Positions 21,374-42,732 of a stretch of DNA of 64,000 nucleotides are shown here, piece after piece. Numbering within the stretch: position 1 is the stretch's first letter; every line of letters begins with the position of its first letter. Location: NCBI GenBank assembly GCA_037389465.1, contig JAZARR010000032.1, positions 1,674,001 to 1,738,000 of the forward strand, read 5' to 3'. Both the position numbers and the translations under genes were made by a program. The stretch comes from Baylisascaris procyonis (taxonomy: Eukaryota; Nematoda; Chromadorea; Rhabditida; Ascarididae). The notes beneath the pieces were generated by a model. The model was given only the letters and a program-made list of their open reading frames with translations. It was not told where the DNA came from and did not search any database.

Positions 21374-22340
21374 TCCATCGATTTTAGTTATTTACCAACA
21401 ATAAATGCTCAATGTGTTGTGTAGTAATTTATTCAACAATGAACAACAATTATCTATTGAATAATAGCATAAAATATAAAGAATAAATAAAAGCAGTTAG
21501 CGCCAATAAGCTCTTTACTCATTAATTCTGAAATAAGAGATATGATCTTCCATTCGCTGCTTGAGTCTTCGTTTTTCTTTTCCGATAATATTCAAAAATC
21601 TAAAGTGACAATCACATACTCAAAATATTCTCTTTTCTTTGTAAAATGCGCGCTATTCACCTTCTGCAATATAGAATGTCATATTCAGTTGAAGGACAAA
21701 CTACTAAGTGCTGAAGGTCATTTTATTGCTGCAAATTTGCATCAGACGATATTGACACTTGATATCGAAATATTTCATAGTTCAGTTCAATCGTCTTTCA
21801 TATATCGCAGTCAATTCTGCGGCAGCCACCGCTTACCCTTGGCACAACGATATCTACGAAACCATATAGCTATAGCTGTATCGGCCGAAAAAAAAGAATT
21901 TACTAAACAACTACAAGTCCGCTGTTGTCTTATTAAATCTTCGCATATATGCATAACAACTCTTGACGTTGCCTCAAGCATTTTGTGGTCATTTCTTGTG
22001 AAAATACAAGTGGAAAAGAGGCTCAACTAAGTAGCCAAAATATACCGCTTCTCACATTTCTGAAAAAGCGGCAATGTAGACGAAATTAGGCTCACAGGTT
22101 ATTTGAGCCAATAAATGCAAAGATCACACATTCCTGACTTTACTATCTTAGCTTCTTGCCTCAAGAGTAAAACTACCCCGCAAAAAGATAGACCGAGAAA
22201 GACAGGTGAACGTCACGCTACCGTACTCCTACCGTAATACAACCTAATCCCATGCAATGAGTTCTGATATCTCTTAGCGAAATGACAACGAACACTAACG
22301 AGCTAGCAAAGAATAATATATTTATTTATATTTAAATACA
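21374..22340. other. Region between collagen and a candidate minus-strand exon
   Basis: The first part should be the collagen 3' untranslated region. A 162-codon open frame runs on the plus strand from 21,542 to 22,030, but it lacks recognisable features and an open minus-strand frame overlaps it, so I do not call a gene. Confidence 0.4.
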
Positions 22341-22562
22341 CTACGGCCGACTCACAATTATGGTGGCCCATTTGCCTGCCGTCAATGTAGCGTATCCGCA
22401 GCTGGGAAAGATAGAGGCATTAACAACTCCGCTGCGTTCCGGATTGCCCGTCGGGTAATTTCGGGCAATAATGGTGGAAGAATCTTTGATATCGATTGTC
22501 CCTAAAGGCTTATCGAAAAACGCACAAAAGAAATGCCCAACATCTTGCCCTATGGGTTCCAT
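22341..22562 (-). CDS. Candidate last exon of an unidentified gene
   Basis: The minus strand is open here and ends TAG at 22,341; an AATAAA-type signal follows within about 30 bases downstream. The residues read like a folded protein (for example DKPLGTIDIKDSSTIIARN, then PTGNPERSGVVNA and SCGYATLTAGKW). A possible acceptor lies near 22,500 (TTTTTCGATAAG on the minus strand). I could not link it to upstream exons with certainty; candidates are near 25,670-25,744 and 25,200-25,300. No family is recognised. Confidence 0.3.
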   Translation of the reverse strand: MEPIGQDVGHFFCAFFDKPLGTIDIKDSSTIIARNYPTGNPERSGVVNASIFPSCGYATLTAGKWATIIVSRP

Positions 22563-25500
22563 TTCATTTCATATCCGTTCCTCAAAGAAGAAAATTCATC
22601 GTAGCAGATATAATCGTTTATTGCACGAAGTCGAGTGGAAAACAAATCTAAACGCACAAATATCAATCCAACACAATATTATTAACAAACACGACTTCGT
22701 TATACGGACACATAATAGGAAACGACGAAGAAAAAAGAATAAACGAAAACATTCATAATCGTTTCTAAGCGTTCACATCTGAACGTTTGTCGTTGTGTGC
22801 ACACAACATAGCACCAACATCAACACAACACAATTATTATTATTATTATTATATGAGCATAAAAGCATATTTGAATAATCTGAAATAAATGCGCGAATTG
22901 GTCATGACGTAACATCGCTAATTTGCACCCAACTGCACAATCGGCAATCATCAGCATGCAATTACGCATCGTCGAGAAAAAATAAAATAAAGAAATGGAA
23001 AGGGGAACGGGTATAGAGGGCAGATAGAGATTAATGTGAATAAGTATACAACATCTGCGATGAACCGTGCATGCATATCACTGGCTTACAATACTATAAT
23101 ATATGATGAGAATCAAAGGAACAGGAAATGTTTTGATGCGCATCTGGTTCTACCTGCACCATATTTGAAAAATCTACTAAGAATAGAATAGGTCATGAAA
23201 GATCATTCCCTTCTTTACCTTCGTGACAGCGAAATCTCGTTTTCATTTCAATAAAAAATTTCAACCTTTCCCTATCATTTCTAGAAAATTAGGACTTGAA
23301 GCATGAGATGTTCTATATAATATATTTTCTTTTATCTCCTCGAAATCTGATAATACCACTCAATTAATTTCCCTATTGCCTTCACTGACCGATTAGACTT
23401 ATTGTTGAAGATAAATAAAAGAATATCATAAGCATCAACGAACAAACACAACGAGAACTTCTATTCGTAATTGCTACCAGGTGAACAACAGCAATAGGAA
23501 TGAAACTTGTACGATATAATAAAAACGAATAATTCGTTCACAATTTTCTATAAGAAGTCACCCTCAATAACACCATCGAATACAATTGAAGAGAATCAAT
23601 GTGCGTATGCATAGAAAAATGCAATAAATAACACTATAGAATAAATTCATTGGGATACGAACATTGCTCGGAAACCGATAATATTTACGAGGAAAGAAAA
23701 TACAGGATGTGATAATATAGGAAGAGAAAAAGAATGGAAAGAGGTATTGCAATCGTATATTTATTAAAGAGTATATACGAATTAGTGACCATCTAATCGA
23801 GCCTCTACATTCAGTATTTTTCACGATTCAATAAACGTCTCAATTAAAAATATATCGTTTTCCTTTGTCTGCTCCCCTTCTTTAAACATATATAATCTAG
23901 TCGTGTAGGAAGTATTTTATTAAGGTCGCCATCTTTCCTACGAGAGCTTTGTGGTCGACCATTATGGATCCTAAAGGATGACATTTCCAACTTATTCAAA
24001 ACGCCAATTCAAAAATGCGCTCGTACCTCTATTCGCGTTGACAGTTCCCACATCGACTAATGATTTTTTCATGGGCTCTTTTGAATGATACCCTAATCCA
24101 GCATCGCTAGTTTATAGGTCTTATTGGTATCCGGAACACAAATCAGAATTCCGATTAGAATAAAACAATAACGAAGATGCCATTGCATCCCAAACTAATA
24201 TTATTATTATTAAATGTAAAGAAGATTAACCGAATTATCGACGTTATATACGGTTCGGTTTTTTATGTGGCTATCAAATAATAGGCTCGTACCAATTGTC
24301 CTCAATTTCTTTCTCCATATCTAACGCAAACATATTCATCGACGAGTCCTTCATTTTCGTGACTGATTGCTCTCTTAGCTCAGAGATCTTGAAATCAATA
24401 CATTTCAACGGTTTTTTTTTTAGCATTATGACCATCACGAAAACACATAAAAGTATTTCATTTAATATATGCTATCGAATATGAATTACATATTTCCCCC
24501 CCCCAAAAAAATGATCTAAGCATATTAGTGAAGAATGAAACGACAGAATTTTGCATCAATTAAATCTAAAAAGCACGTAGCGCGTATAAGATCAAATTCA
24601 TAGAAAATACTGCAAACAAAAAAGTGATCAAATTGCAACTGGCGAAAATATAATAATGCCAGCATATTTCTGCTGAAGTCAATGCATATTTGATTTTCTT
24701 TGCATATTAAAATCTACAGAAAAAAATTTAGCAATAAACTCCTCATAAAAAGAATGTATTATATTATTTAAAAATATTCTTCTAAAAAAAAACACTCCAA
24801 AAAGAAATGTTGAAAGTCACCTCTGAGGGAGAGAACGGTCGCGTACCTTGTGGACAGAACAATCCAACTGCAAAAAAAGCATTTAATACAACCAAAAAAA
24901 AAAAAGTTCTAATCCTTGAAAATGCAAGAATGGCACTTGCATAACTCTAAATTGTGATATTCGTTAATTGATACTACTTAGAAGCATCAAACGAGTACTT
25001 TTATTTTATAGTAAATTCGAGGTTTGAAAGGAAGTGCAGCATCTTTACGTAAAAACTTATCTTTATGTGCTATGAAAATCCTGTAGCTTATATCACAACT
25101 TATATGATGGTCCAAGTTAGTCATTCCCCTCTCTCCTCTATGTCAGGCCGCCCTCAAACTATAGATGAAACAAACGTATAAAGAAAAATAAAACAAGATG
25201 AATGGCAAACTTGGTGGATGGGGCGACATGCGGACGATTGGCGACAAATTCGGTCCCACTTCCCATTTGCTCATACGATTTCTTACATCTTAAACATTTA
25301 TTGCTCAAAGAATCAGGAGTAAAAATAACAAAAATTTGCAAATTTCAAGGATAAACGAAACGATCGAATAAAAAATTTCTAAAATCGAAAACCTTGTTGA
25401 AAAGAAAATGAAACCTGAAATCTGCTTGAAAGATGAGCAAGTCTGAGAGCAAAACCATTGCATCTTATCAATTTCAGATGGGCGACAGATATCACCATCG

Positions 25501-25671
25501 ATGAAGGAAAAAAAAGGGATCGATAGAAAAAAAAATCTTCTTGTCGAAGCATAAGTAGTTGCAATTTCAAGCCGAATAAAAGGAATCTGAATTACTGTGG
25601 CTCGAATTTTAATAGCAAATTTCAATTTTAATCAACAAATTAAACCTTCTACATTCTTTCGAAGGACATAC
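22563..25671. other. Region with weak minus-strand exon candidates only
   Basis: A lysine/cysteine-bearing open segment on the minus strand at about 25,210-25,300 (SNKCLRCKKSYEQMGSG) could be an exon, but its donor is weak. A short ATT repeat lies at about 22,830-22,851. I see no RNA gene or element in the rest. Confidence 0.35.
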
Positions 25672-25744
25672 CTCATAAGGAAATCTAAAAGAACATCAGA
25701 AATTCGTCCATGCCCGTGTGCAGGAGGACTGTCACCCTCGGAAA
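25672..25744 (-). CDS. Candidate internal exon, unidentified
   Basis: On the minus strand an acceptor (AATGCAG) at the right edge and a donor (GTATGT) at the left edge bound a short open segment reading SEGDSPPAHGHGRISDVLLD. It begins in phase 1 and ends in phase 2. It may belong with the candidate exon ending at 22,341, since it lies beyond the stop of the gene that ends at 25,880. The evidence is the splice sites and residue composition only. Confidence 0.22.
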
Positions 25745-25879
25745 CTGCATTCACTCACCTCTTCCCTCAATGCTGTCATTGCCGTATAACTGGGATTAGG
25801 TAAGATGATGATTAAACAGACAGAATCCATAACCGATAATGCAAAATGAAGAGGGAAGACGTAATTTTACAGGAAACGG

Positions 25880-29312
<3,433 letters not shown>

Positions 29313-31675
29313 CTGAAGTAGTATATAAATCTTTGCAATTCGGGAATTGCAAAAAATTTTCGCAGGAAATCAAACAAACAAAGACGCATAACTTTGCCCA
29401 TCAAAAGTATACTGTTTTGGTAGGGTGATGTGGAGGGGAGGGGGCGGGGGAGATGAGGAATCGGATGCCAACCAGCATGGAATTTTGCCGAAAAACAAGC
29501 TGCTGTTACAATAAAACTATTGAACATAGAATGAGAGAAATATTATATATTAAGCGCTATTATAGCGATTTTGTTTCAATGAATCGGCGATTACACTCAA
29601 ATCTTATTTAGTGATCCGCCTCCTTCCGCTTACGAAGTATTGTCGAATTGACCAGAGAAGTATTTCACCGAAAAAGTAAAAATGCGATACCAAATTATTT
29701 CAACTTCATATGGGACAATAGTTTTATTGATAATTGCTCGAAATTTTCGCATTACAAATAGTACTAATATTTTCATCAGTCATTTTGCAAGAAAATTTAG
29801 AAAGAGAATCACGGGGTGCGCGGAAGTTGTGTGGAAATGGCCATCTGCGATAATCGAGTGATTGTATGTTTAGCAAAAATTTTCGTAGGAGGCATTAATT
29901 TCGCGAAAGCATCGGAAAGCGAGAGATGAATATTCGGCAAATTTGAAAAAAAAAAACTTTGAAAATTAAAAAAAAAATTCCTAAAATTACTTAGAGATTG
30001 AATTCATAACTGATTTTAATTCAAGGAGAATTTCGGTGAAATTGATGCATTCATTTAATAATGCTGACTAAGATTCATGCTCAAGAAAAAAACAGATTCC
30101 TATAAAACTTTTATCACAGTGTCTTGTAGTGCAGGAACGATGCAAAATGATACCAGAAATAAGAGTTGAAAAATAACGTTTACCTAGCGAATGGATTAAA
30201 GCAACATAAGAAGAAGAATAAAGAAAATGTAATGTGAAACGATGACGATGACAAAGGAACACTGCATTCATTCGAATAAAAGCTTTGAGTAGCTCAGAGT
30301 TAAATAGAACAACAAGAAATTGGATTTTGCCCTTCGCGTTGATGCATTATCGCTGAAATACACTCAAGACAAACTATACAACCAAAGTGAATTGGTGTTG
30401 CATGAAATCGAGGTCATACATGCGAGATGATTGGCAGGACATCACTACATTTAGGTAGCCAAATATTGTGGGTATACTGTTGCCGCCCAAAAGGGAATAT
30501 TAAATGAAGCGAACAGTCTTTAGTAGGAAAGGTTCCGATCGGAAGCCATTGTTGAAGGCGGAGATCCTTGCAGAAAAGTTGGGAGGGTGAAAGTCGAGGG
30601 ATTCCCAACGAGGAATGGTTTTGTTAAGGCAAAAGGTAAGTCGGAAGGTGAGAGATCTCGAAGAAAAAGACCGCGCGAAAAAAACTGGTCCTGTCGAGGA
30701 CTGAGGACTTGCAGCATATTATCGGAGAGCATATGGTAAGCGAGGTACAAAGAAGTATTTTCCACTCATTTTTGCACAAGTTTGGGTTAAAAAAACTGTT
30801 TCAACGTATACTTCACGCACTCTAATAGTGCACATCCAACAAAGCCAATATCGTCGAACTCACTAGCTTCATAATGCACAACCACTCAACATCTTGAAAG
30901 TATTAATGAATGAGGCGAAATGGATGAACTATAGCGTCAAATATGCGAAGCATTCCCAACTACGACATTTCTAGACATATTGCGAGCGATAATGACCTCT
31001 TCATACATGCGAGTGAATCAAATTCATTGAGCGAAATATGATTTCTGGGGAAGGGAGGAATTGCGGAGATCACTGAAGAGAACATTTATCTAATTTAAGT
31101 AAAACTTCGATTGTGTTCCAAATAAATCACATTAAATACAGAGATACAATTCAAACGTTCGATCAATGCGATTCAATAACGCAATGTGGCAGTAGTTATG
31201 TGCTCTGCATTTCTATCAAATTTTCTATGTAATCTATCACTTTGGGTTTTGATAAGTTCTTTCAAACATACTGCAACAAAGTCATATTTCAATAGACTCT
31301 TTTCAGTTAACATTCCGCAACCGCATGCAGTGTTTTGCATTTCTTTTTCCATTCGCTGTCCTTTGCGTTCTGTTTCGTGTTCGTTTCTGCGAAGACGTGT
31401 GAAACCATTCCTTGAACCGTTGGGAGGATATGCGGCGGTATGGGACAGTTTTGAATATCTCAACCAAAATGGACGGGAACTGAGACAACGAACACAACAG
31501 ATGGCTGAATAAATCAGTATAGGAGTATAGAGTGGCATTTTTCGGTGTGGATGGAAAAAGAGGTTCTAACCAATATGCGTTCTCCTTGTCAACCGGCTTA
31601 TACTCATAATCGCTTTTCACCTTTAAGAATCTCATGTGAAGATTCAATTCAATGTGCTGTTGGATTTCCGCTAAC

Positions 31676-31738
31676 CTCTCTCCAGGCTCCCACTAGAATC
31701 GATTTGATCCTGATTCGTTTTTCTTCAGCTGTCATCAT
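31676..31738 (-). CDS. Candidate first exon of an unidentified gene
   Basis: On the minus strand a start codon is followed by 21 codons (MMTAEEKRIRIKSILVGAWR, then E) and a donor GTTAGC in phase 0. The composition is protein-like. Further left (31,186-31,650) all three minus frames and one plus frame stay open for 100 codons or more, so I cannot decide which continues it. It is too close to the next gene model to be assigned with confidence. Confidence 0.25.
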
Positions 31739-33344
31739 TTTCGACAGGCCCCATAGTTATGTGATGTAGCGGTCACTATATCGATGGAAATGTTTTTTTA
31801 TACATGAAAAAATACGAAAAAGCAAAATGTATATATTCGCAACCATAAAACGATGCGAATCATAATGCATATATATTCGGCAAATTATAAGCAAGCACCT
31901 ATCATTCAAAAGATAAAAAATTCGTCAAATTCGAGCATAAATGGATAGTGTTGGATAACCAAAATGTCGCATGCGAGAGATCACTTGGACATGAAATGTT
32001 CCGAGTGAATAGCACACAACAATACCGTAAATAAGAAACGAAAAAAAAAAAAAGATGATCCTTTGCTATCAAGCCGTATAATGGGTGATAGCCAAACGTT
32101 ACACAAATTCAACGTGAAGTCACATCATTCAACGAGCAATCGTTATGAAATACACGAATTGAACACCAATTTCCATTTAGTTAACAAAATATGACTTCTA
32201 TTCGATATGTGAATAATGGTTGTGAAATACTACCGTGATGCCAGAGGTAATTTCAAGAGCCGCAGGCAATTTATTTGGGAACAATTTATCAATTTGCAAG
32301 ATTTTTTCTCAAGCGGTTATGAATTTGTGATATGACTTATATTCTTTCTTAAACATTGAATAAGCGAACGATGTATTTTAATGCCAATTTCAAAACTTTA
32401 TGCATCCTAGCAACTAGCTTTTACAGTAGATTTTCACTCAGTTTACAGGCGCACTAATACCGTCTCGCCGTCCAGATTATATGCCGTCAATAATATCAGG
32501 CAAATTGGGGAAGATTGAGTGCATTTGTTTATGTTTCTACAATCATCAATGTATATCTGAACGGAGTAGATCATGATGTAAGCATATACAAAGGCATTCA
32601 TTTTCAGTACTTGTTGTATAGAGATATAATAAAATCAATGCAACGCATAAAACATCCATACAATTGCAATCATTGATACATTGGGCAACTAATCAACAAC
32701 ATATTACCTTGAAGCAAAACCAATTAAGGCTAGGAATGTGAACGCAAGTATGGCGATATAATCATTGTTAAATAAATCTTATCGTTAGATATGGTTGTAG
32801 ATTATGATATGGTGCATTCATGGAACGTTGTTGACACACTAGTCGTATCAATTAGATTCACTCGCCAAGTGAATAGCACCCTCTTCCTTCGGTCAATACA
32901 TGATTTTCAGAAACAATTCTAAAACGTTGAATCTATCAAATGTTTCCTAGCACCGAAAAAATGAACTCTCTGATTCGGCTATTCGGCTATTGAGAGCAGC
33001 ATATCAATCGGTCATCAATTATCACCATTTTCATTAAAATACAACGACAGCAGAAATGTCACAAAGACAGCAGATAAGGAATCGATGTGCAGGAGCATAA
33101 ACGTTTCTCCACTTCAATAGTTCGATACGCTTATTTCATGTCTTCGAAAACAATCGACATTCCATGAATACTGTGGGGAATGATTTCATTGAAAGATTGC
33201 TACAATTGACTTTCCTAATACAAGCAAAAGACGCCTAAATTACAGTACGACCTTAATTAATCACCATAAACGCAATGAAGACCTCCATGAGAACGTAAAT
33301 ACAAATGCTAGAAAGATGAGAATGGATGGGATAGTAGTAAATTA
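31739..33344. other. Intergenic region downstream of the Aurora-type kinase gene
   Basis: No open frame with splice sites or domain motifs is visible. The part near 33,300 should be the 3' end of the kinase transcript. Confidence 0.5.
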
Positions 33345-37815
<4,471 letters not shown>

Positions 37816-39541
37816 TCACTTCGACTTTAATACTGAATTCTTTGCTTCACTATATCAGGAAGGAACACTACTCGTCGCAAAAAGACAGTGAAGAGGATTA
37901 ATGAAAAGAAAAGGAATAAAATCAGCTTCCTTGCTAATGTTTTATAAACTCTCCTCGGCAGAAGTTGATAGTACAATAGGTGCAATATACACGACGAATA
38001 AAAAGTTACCTATATTTATTCGTGTTTGAATTGTTTACATGTTGCATAGCATGTAAACAGCTCAAAAATCATTATCCTTACCCATCAAAACAAATATAAC
38101 ATAAAATTTTGACAAAACAAATATAACATCCTAAGAGATTCTTATTGAAACTGTTTACTTCCGATGCAAAAGAATTGATTTTCATTGCTTTCAACGAAAT
38201 AATAGAGCGCAATATGGGAAGCGTTAGATGAAGCAGTGAAAATAACTCCAGAAGGAAAGAAGCTGTCATGATTTGTGCTTCTACATTCCCCTTGATTGAT
38301 CTATTGATTTGATCAGTTAGCAAAAAATAGTACAACATGCATAACGACAGTCCTACAGTTCAATTGATCCTATTATTCATCCAAAATTAAATAAAATGGA
38401 TACTGTTCTGTGATCCAACAGACGTGAAATGCATATTCAACAAGCATGACTATCTTCTAACATTTTTAGAAGCCTTTAGATGCTTTCAACGTTGACGAGT
38501 TAAAGTCGTAAAAGGTCAAGGAAGTCACCGTAAACTATGTATCATATCGAACAAGTTCCGCAACTCTAACCTCAGGAAAGCCCAACTTGGAGTTCACCCG
38601 GCAAACAAATAAACACATACAGAAATACTAGCATGATCCCGGCTAATAAGCACATACCGAAATCATATTCGCATAACTAAAATAAAGTAAGAAAAAAAAA
38701 ACGGCAATGATAAAATAAGCAAGCCGATATTCTATGCAAAATTTGCGTCGCTTCCTATTCGCGGTCTTTTCGAATTTGCAAAAGGCAATTTTTGTTGCGT
38801 GAACGTTTTATTGATACTAACAGCACAAAATATTTCCGTATAATTCTCACCTTATCATGAACAAGGAATACTTATATAAATTAATATAGTTAAATTACTT
38901 CAATTATTAGTAATATGGCTTGCTGTAAGATGTTTATTGAATTTCAGTTAATAAAGGACAATATTCAGTTGTTCGATGCTCGATTTCGTTTTATGCCATT
39001 GAACCAAACGCCGCTTGCGTGTTTCAAGTGATCCGTCTTATATCGATCGTCGATTACAATCGATATGGAAGGACATTTTAGAAAAAAGGCGCATTTTCGA
39101 GGTATATTGATATTGACTGATCAAAAATTGATCGATCATAATCGGAATTGTGAGCCGATCATAAAAAAATCAATAATCTTTCTTATGGATCAATAATCTC
39201 TCTTTGCTTCGAATTACAAACATATACGGTCATCAACTTCGATAGAGAACAAAATGCCTGTCGCAATATTCATCGATCTTAAATACTTGAATGGACAACC
39301 ACACCACTAGCAGCAATATAAGAAAGGAGAAATAGTGCGAAAAAGAAGGGAAAATTTTTTTCGTTTATTGTTATTTGTAGCTCAATTAATAATCATCCAG
39401 CTCAGCCTCGTTGTTGCAACAACGAAATTTGCAATTGGTGTTTTCGCAAAATTTGCAAGCGGACCAAATGCGTGCTATTTATGCAAACTTCTGCAGAAAT
39501 TCACCGTGCAATTGATTGGAACTCACATTGGCGATCACCTG

Positions 39542-39607
<66 letters not shown>

Positions 39608-40426
39608 ATAGAGGTCAGGTGTTAAGAACTTAATTAGTGCTATCAAACATTCAACTTTACCTACCGCTTATTAGCATTTAAAATTCTTGGTGAACCTCCA
39701 GTAGTTAAAAAAAGATCCACTTTATTACTGAAATGCTTACCAATTCATAACAATAACAGGAAATAATATTTATTAGCACAAATTAATGCATAACTAAATG
39801 AACATCATAAATCTCTTTTATGACTTTTATTGAGAGGAATCTCCTTCAAAACTTGAATGAGTGCAGTAATTTAATTTAAAAGATGCAATAGCTTTTTTTT
39901 TAAAGGTTTTCTAGAAATTTAATGAAACAATAAATATAGACAATACACTTCAATCACGAAATAATACAATTCACTTATCTTCAAAGAATATTTGATATTT
40001 TGAAAGTGATTGCGCAAAAATATAAACGAAACAATTAACTCTCAAGTGCGAAAGTATGGGGAAGATAAAAAGGCAAAGTGAAAATAAAATGCGAATTTTT
40101 CTCATACTTTGCATTTCTATGAATTTGGGATATTTTTTTTTTCTGAAAATATGGATTTAACGCATTCAATATGATTTTTACGTTTCTATTGATAGGCTGA
40201 AAGGGAATTTATAACCCCTTTGGGGTTCTATTCGAGATAGAATACGATCGGTTATGAAAATTAAGCTTCTAAAGTTCTATTCGGTATTTGAGAGTTCACT
40301 TATTAAAGTGGGCATGGCAACCTTAAATTCATATTTCTCAATGTGTCTTTCATCTCCTCCCCCTTCTTCCGTTGCACTGAATATTTATAGAATCATATGG
40401 GCAAATGCAAAAATATTTCTAGTATA
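37816..40426. other. Intergenic region between the kinase gene and the small membrane protein gene
   Basis: No gene is supported. It should hold the kinase promoter, since the kinase starts at 37,815 on the minus strand. Just upstream of that start the minus strand has AATTCAG about 17 bases before the ATG, a possible trans-splice acceptor. A TA array lies at 39,542-39,605. Confidence 0.45.
39542..39605. repeat. (TA)n dinucleotide array, about 64 bases
   Basis: Uninterrupted TA repeat in intergenic DNA. Confidence 0.95.
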
Positions 40427-42732
40427 TCATGAGCCATTTCCGGTGCTTCCAAGCGTTTTTGATGAACCCTGTAAGTAACGATAAGATTATTGCATGAAAT
40501 ATCGACCCGATACGATAACTTCACTATTCGATATTACTACGAATGAATGCATTCATATAAGATTCGAGTGGTTAAACTTCAGCCACTATGGTAAAAATTG
40601 CTTTCATCGAGCAATTTGATTCGCCGAATTGTGCATTCTGCCATTAAAAGAAGGATCTGACGACAAAACTGACGGATCTAAAATCTTTCGATTATTTGTT
40701 TGGATATGAAAGATTTGAAAGTCATGTAAGATGGAAGCTATATAAAAGTCATATGACGAACAAATAAACCATTGATAGATTGATTTACCTCATGTTGTTT
40801 CTCAACACCTGACGTTATCTGTCCGTTTGATTTTTTCTTAGAGGTAAGAGTCGATTGCTTCAAACCACCCGAAGAATTTATTGCTGATGATGGTGTTGTG
40901 GCTTTTGAATCTGACGGTAATGGCATTGAAAAATAATCGAGATGAGGGCATGCATACTCAGGACCACGTACCTAAATCAATAAGCATAATTGCATGAAGT
41001 GTAGCTAGTCATAGCCATTTATTGCGTGAAAAAACTTACATGTTTAGTTTTTAAAGATTCATCAATTGTACTCACAAAATAACGCATTGAGATATGAATC
41101 TAAAATTGGGGTGAAATAAAATTAAGGCACCGAGGTGAAGCGACGGTGACGAGCCGTTCTTAATACTCCATGTTGATAGCACAAGAATCAACGTTTATAA
41201 TATAGTCACACCCTTAGCATATCTGAATGCATGATAAATTGGGATTTTTATTCGTTGGGAAGTGAATAATTGAGAACATAATCAAGTTGTTTTAATAAGA
41301 ATAAGTTTATAAACATGAAAGTAAACCAACAATTGGCATCAACCACCTTCAAACTTTACAAAAGAGAGGAATCAAAATGCTTTAGCGAGGTGCATGAAAA
41401 GCAGTAGATCGACCTAAATGTTATTATTTTATAGTATACGAGATTATTGGGCATGGCACCGAAGAGCCATTCCAAGATATCTATCTAGTGATCCACTTAT
41501 GTGCTCTTGTGCCACCACAGGTGATATCTGGGGTCTGTATAAGTCGAGCTTCGGTCCATTTGTATGTGTGTGGTTCTATATTTGTGGATGGGGATGGGGA
41601 GCGTGGTACTTCCCCATAAACTCCTTTTATCGCCCCTGTGCTCTTGCATATCGACGGTCATCGGCTCCTGCCCTCTTCCTACATTCTGTCCCCTCATACC
41701 GTCGCCAGCCAGTCACAACAAAGATTGATAAATTTACCCTACTCATTAAGTAATGCAAATTAATGGTTCTAAATGAATGAACCAACCAGCTGACAAATGA
41801 ATACGATAGCAAACATGCTGATGCAACATCCTATTCCAATTCCGATCATCATAAAATTCAACACATCCGCTGAACCCATACGAGAGAACTCATCTGCGAG
41901 ACTGCTCACCTAAGAACACATCACATACTATCAACTTTTCCTTCATTTTTTATGTGCTCATATATAAGAATTAGGATATCAAATCCGTAAAAAAAATTTC
42001 GTTTATAAATGAAAACTGATCACTTTTAAAACAAATTTAACTTGCAAAATGCATAAAATACTTATTTCTCAATAAATTATAAAGGATATGACGGATTACC
42101 GCTAGCTATTCAAGTAAAATTTCGTTGGGAATATTTTGTATGCATATAGGTTGAGTGATAGCCAGATAGACCGGCGGATACGTGAAAATACATATGTATG
42201 ACTTCGTAATAATGCTTTTATTACTAATGTTTCTTTTCAAATGTATATTAGAATGCAATCTTAGATTTGTTCTTTAATATTCAAGGATGTTGTAATATTT
42301 ATGGTTGAGTATTTGCAACTCGTCAAAAATAATGAGTGATTAAGGTTGATAAGTTATTGAGCCAATTGGCAATTTATATTATATGCAAATTTTTCTACTG
42401 TCAAGCCTGGATGACGTTTTATTGAAGATGCAAATTAGGCCATTAATAACAACTCATCCATATCAATGATATTTCACTAATTAAATAAACGAACTTATGG
42501 GCACGTCTGTGCATGTATGGGCGAGTACCCATGATTCCTAACAGGGCATCTGTTAGATACAGTTGTCTTATAACTTCATCATTACTAATCTGGACTGTCA
42601 ACGATAAAAATCAAAATTGCACTGCAGAATGTAGGAACAGCAATAGTCATACAAGGTAAACAAAGCTTTGCTAACCTCTTTACATTGGACGCTTTCTGCA
42701 AGAAATGCGAAACCAATAAAAATTACCATCAT
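40427..42732 (-). CDS. Small type I membrane protein with short ectodomain (6 exons, about 169 residues)
   Basis: Exons in transcript order: 42676-42732, 42529-42589, 41787-41893, 41040-41099, 40789-40971, 40427-40468 (TGA). All phases agree. The start MMVIFIGFAFLAESVQCKE looks like a signal peptide. A short ectodomain of about 35 residues (ISNDEVIRQLYLTDALLGIM, then DEFSRMGSADVLNF) leads to a single membrane helix (MMIGIGIGCCISMFAIVFIC). The cytoplasmic tail of about 95 residues starts IHISMRYFVSTIDESLK and becomes Ser/Thr/Lys-rich (STLTSKKKSNGQITSG), ending GSSKTLGSTGNGS. Size and layout recall small potassium-channel accessory subunits (KCNE/MPS type), but I see no diagnostic motif, so this is only a suggestion. 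Donors used are GTTAGC, GTACTC, GTTGGT, GTAAGT and GTAAAT; the second and third are weak, so these edges could shift. Confidence 0.6.

Noticed and set aside
21542..22030. 162-codon open frame on the plus strand after the collagen
   Set aside because: No domain, no signal peptide and no splice context, and the minus strand is also open over part of it. In AT-rich DNA over 64 kb one such chance frame is not surprising.
30414..30765. Proline- and leucine-rich minus frames and a basic plus frame
   Set aside because: Open on both strands, with no splice sites that fit either neighbouring model.
31186..31647. Several overlapping frames of 100-120 codons on both strands
   Set aside because: Up to four frames are open together, so openness carries no information here. 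None gives a recognisable domain, and the only short intron that would join the exon at 31,676 is about 55 bases, unusually short for this genome.
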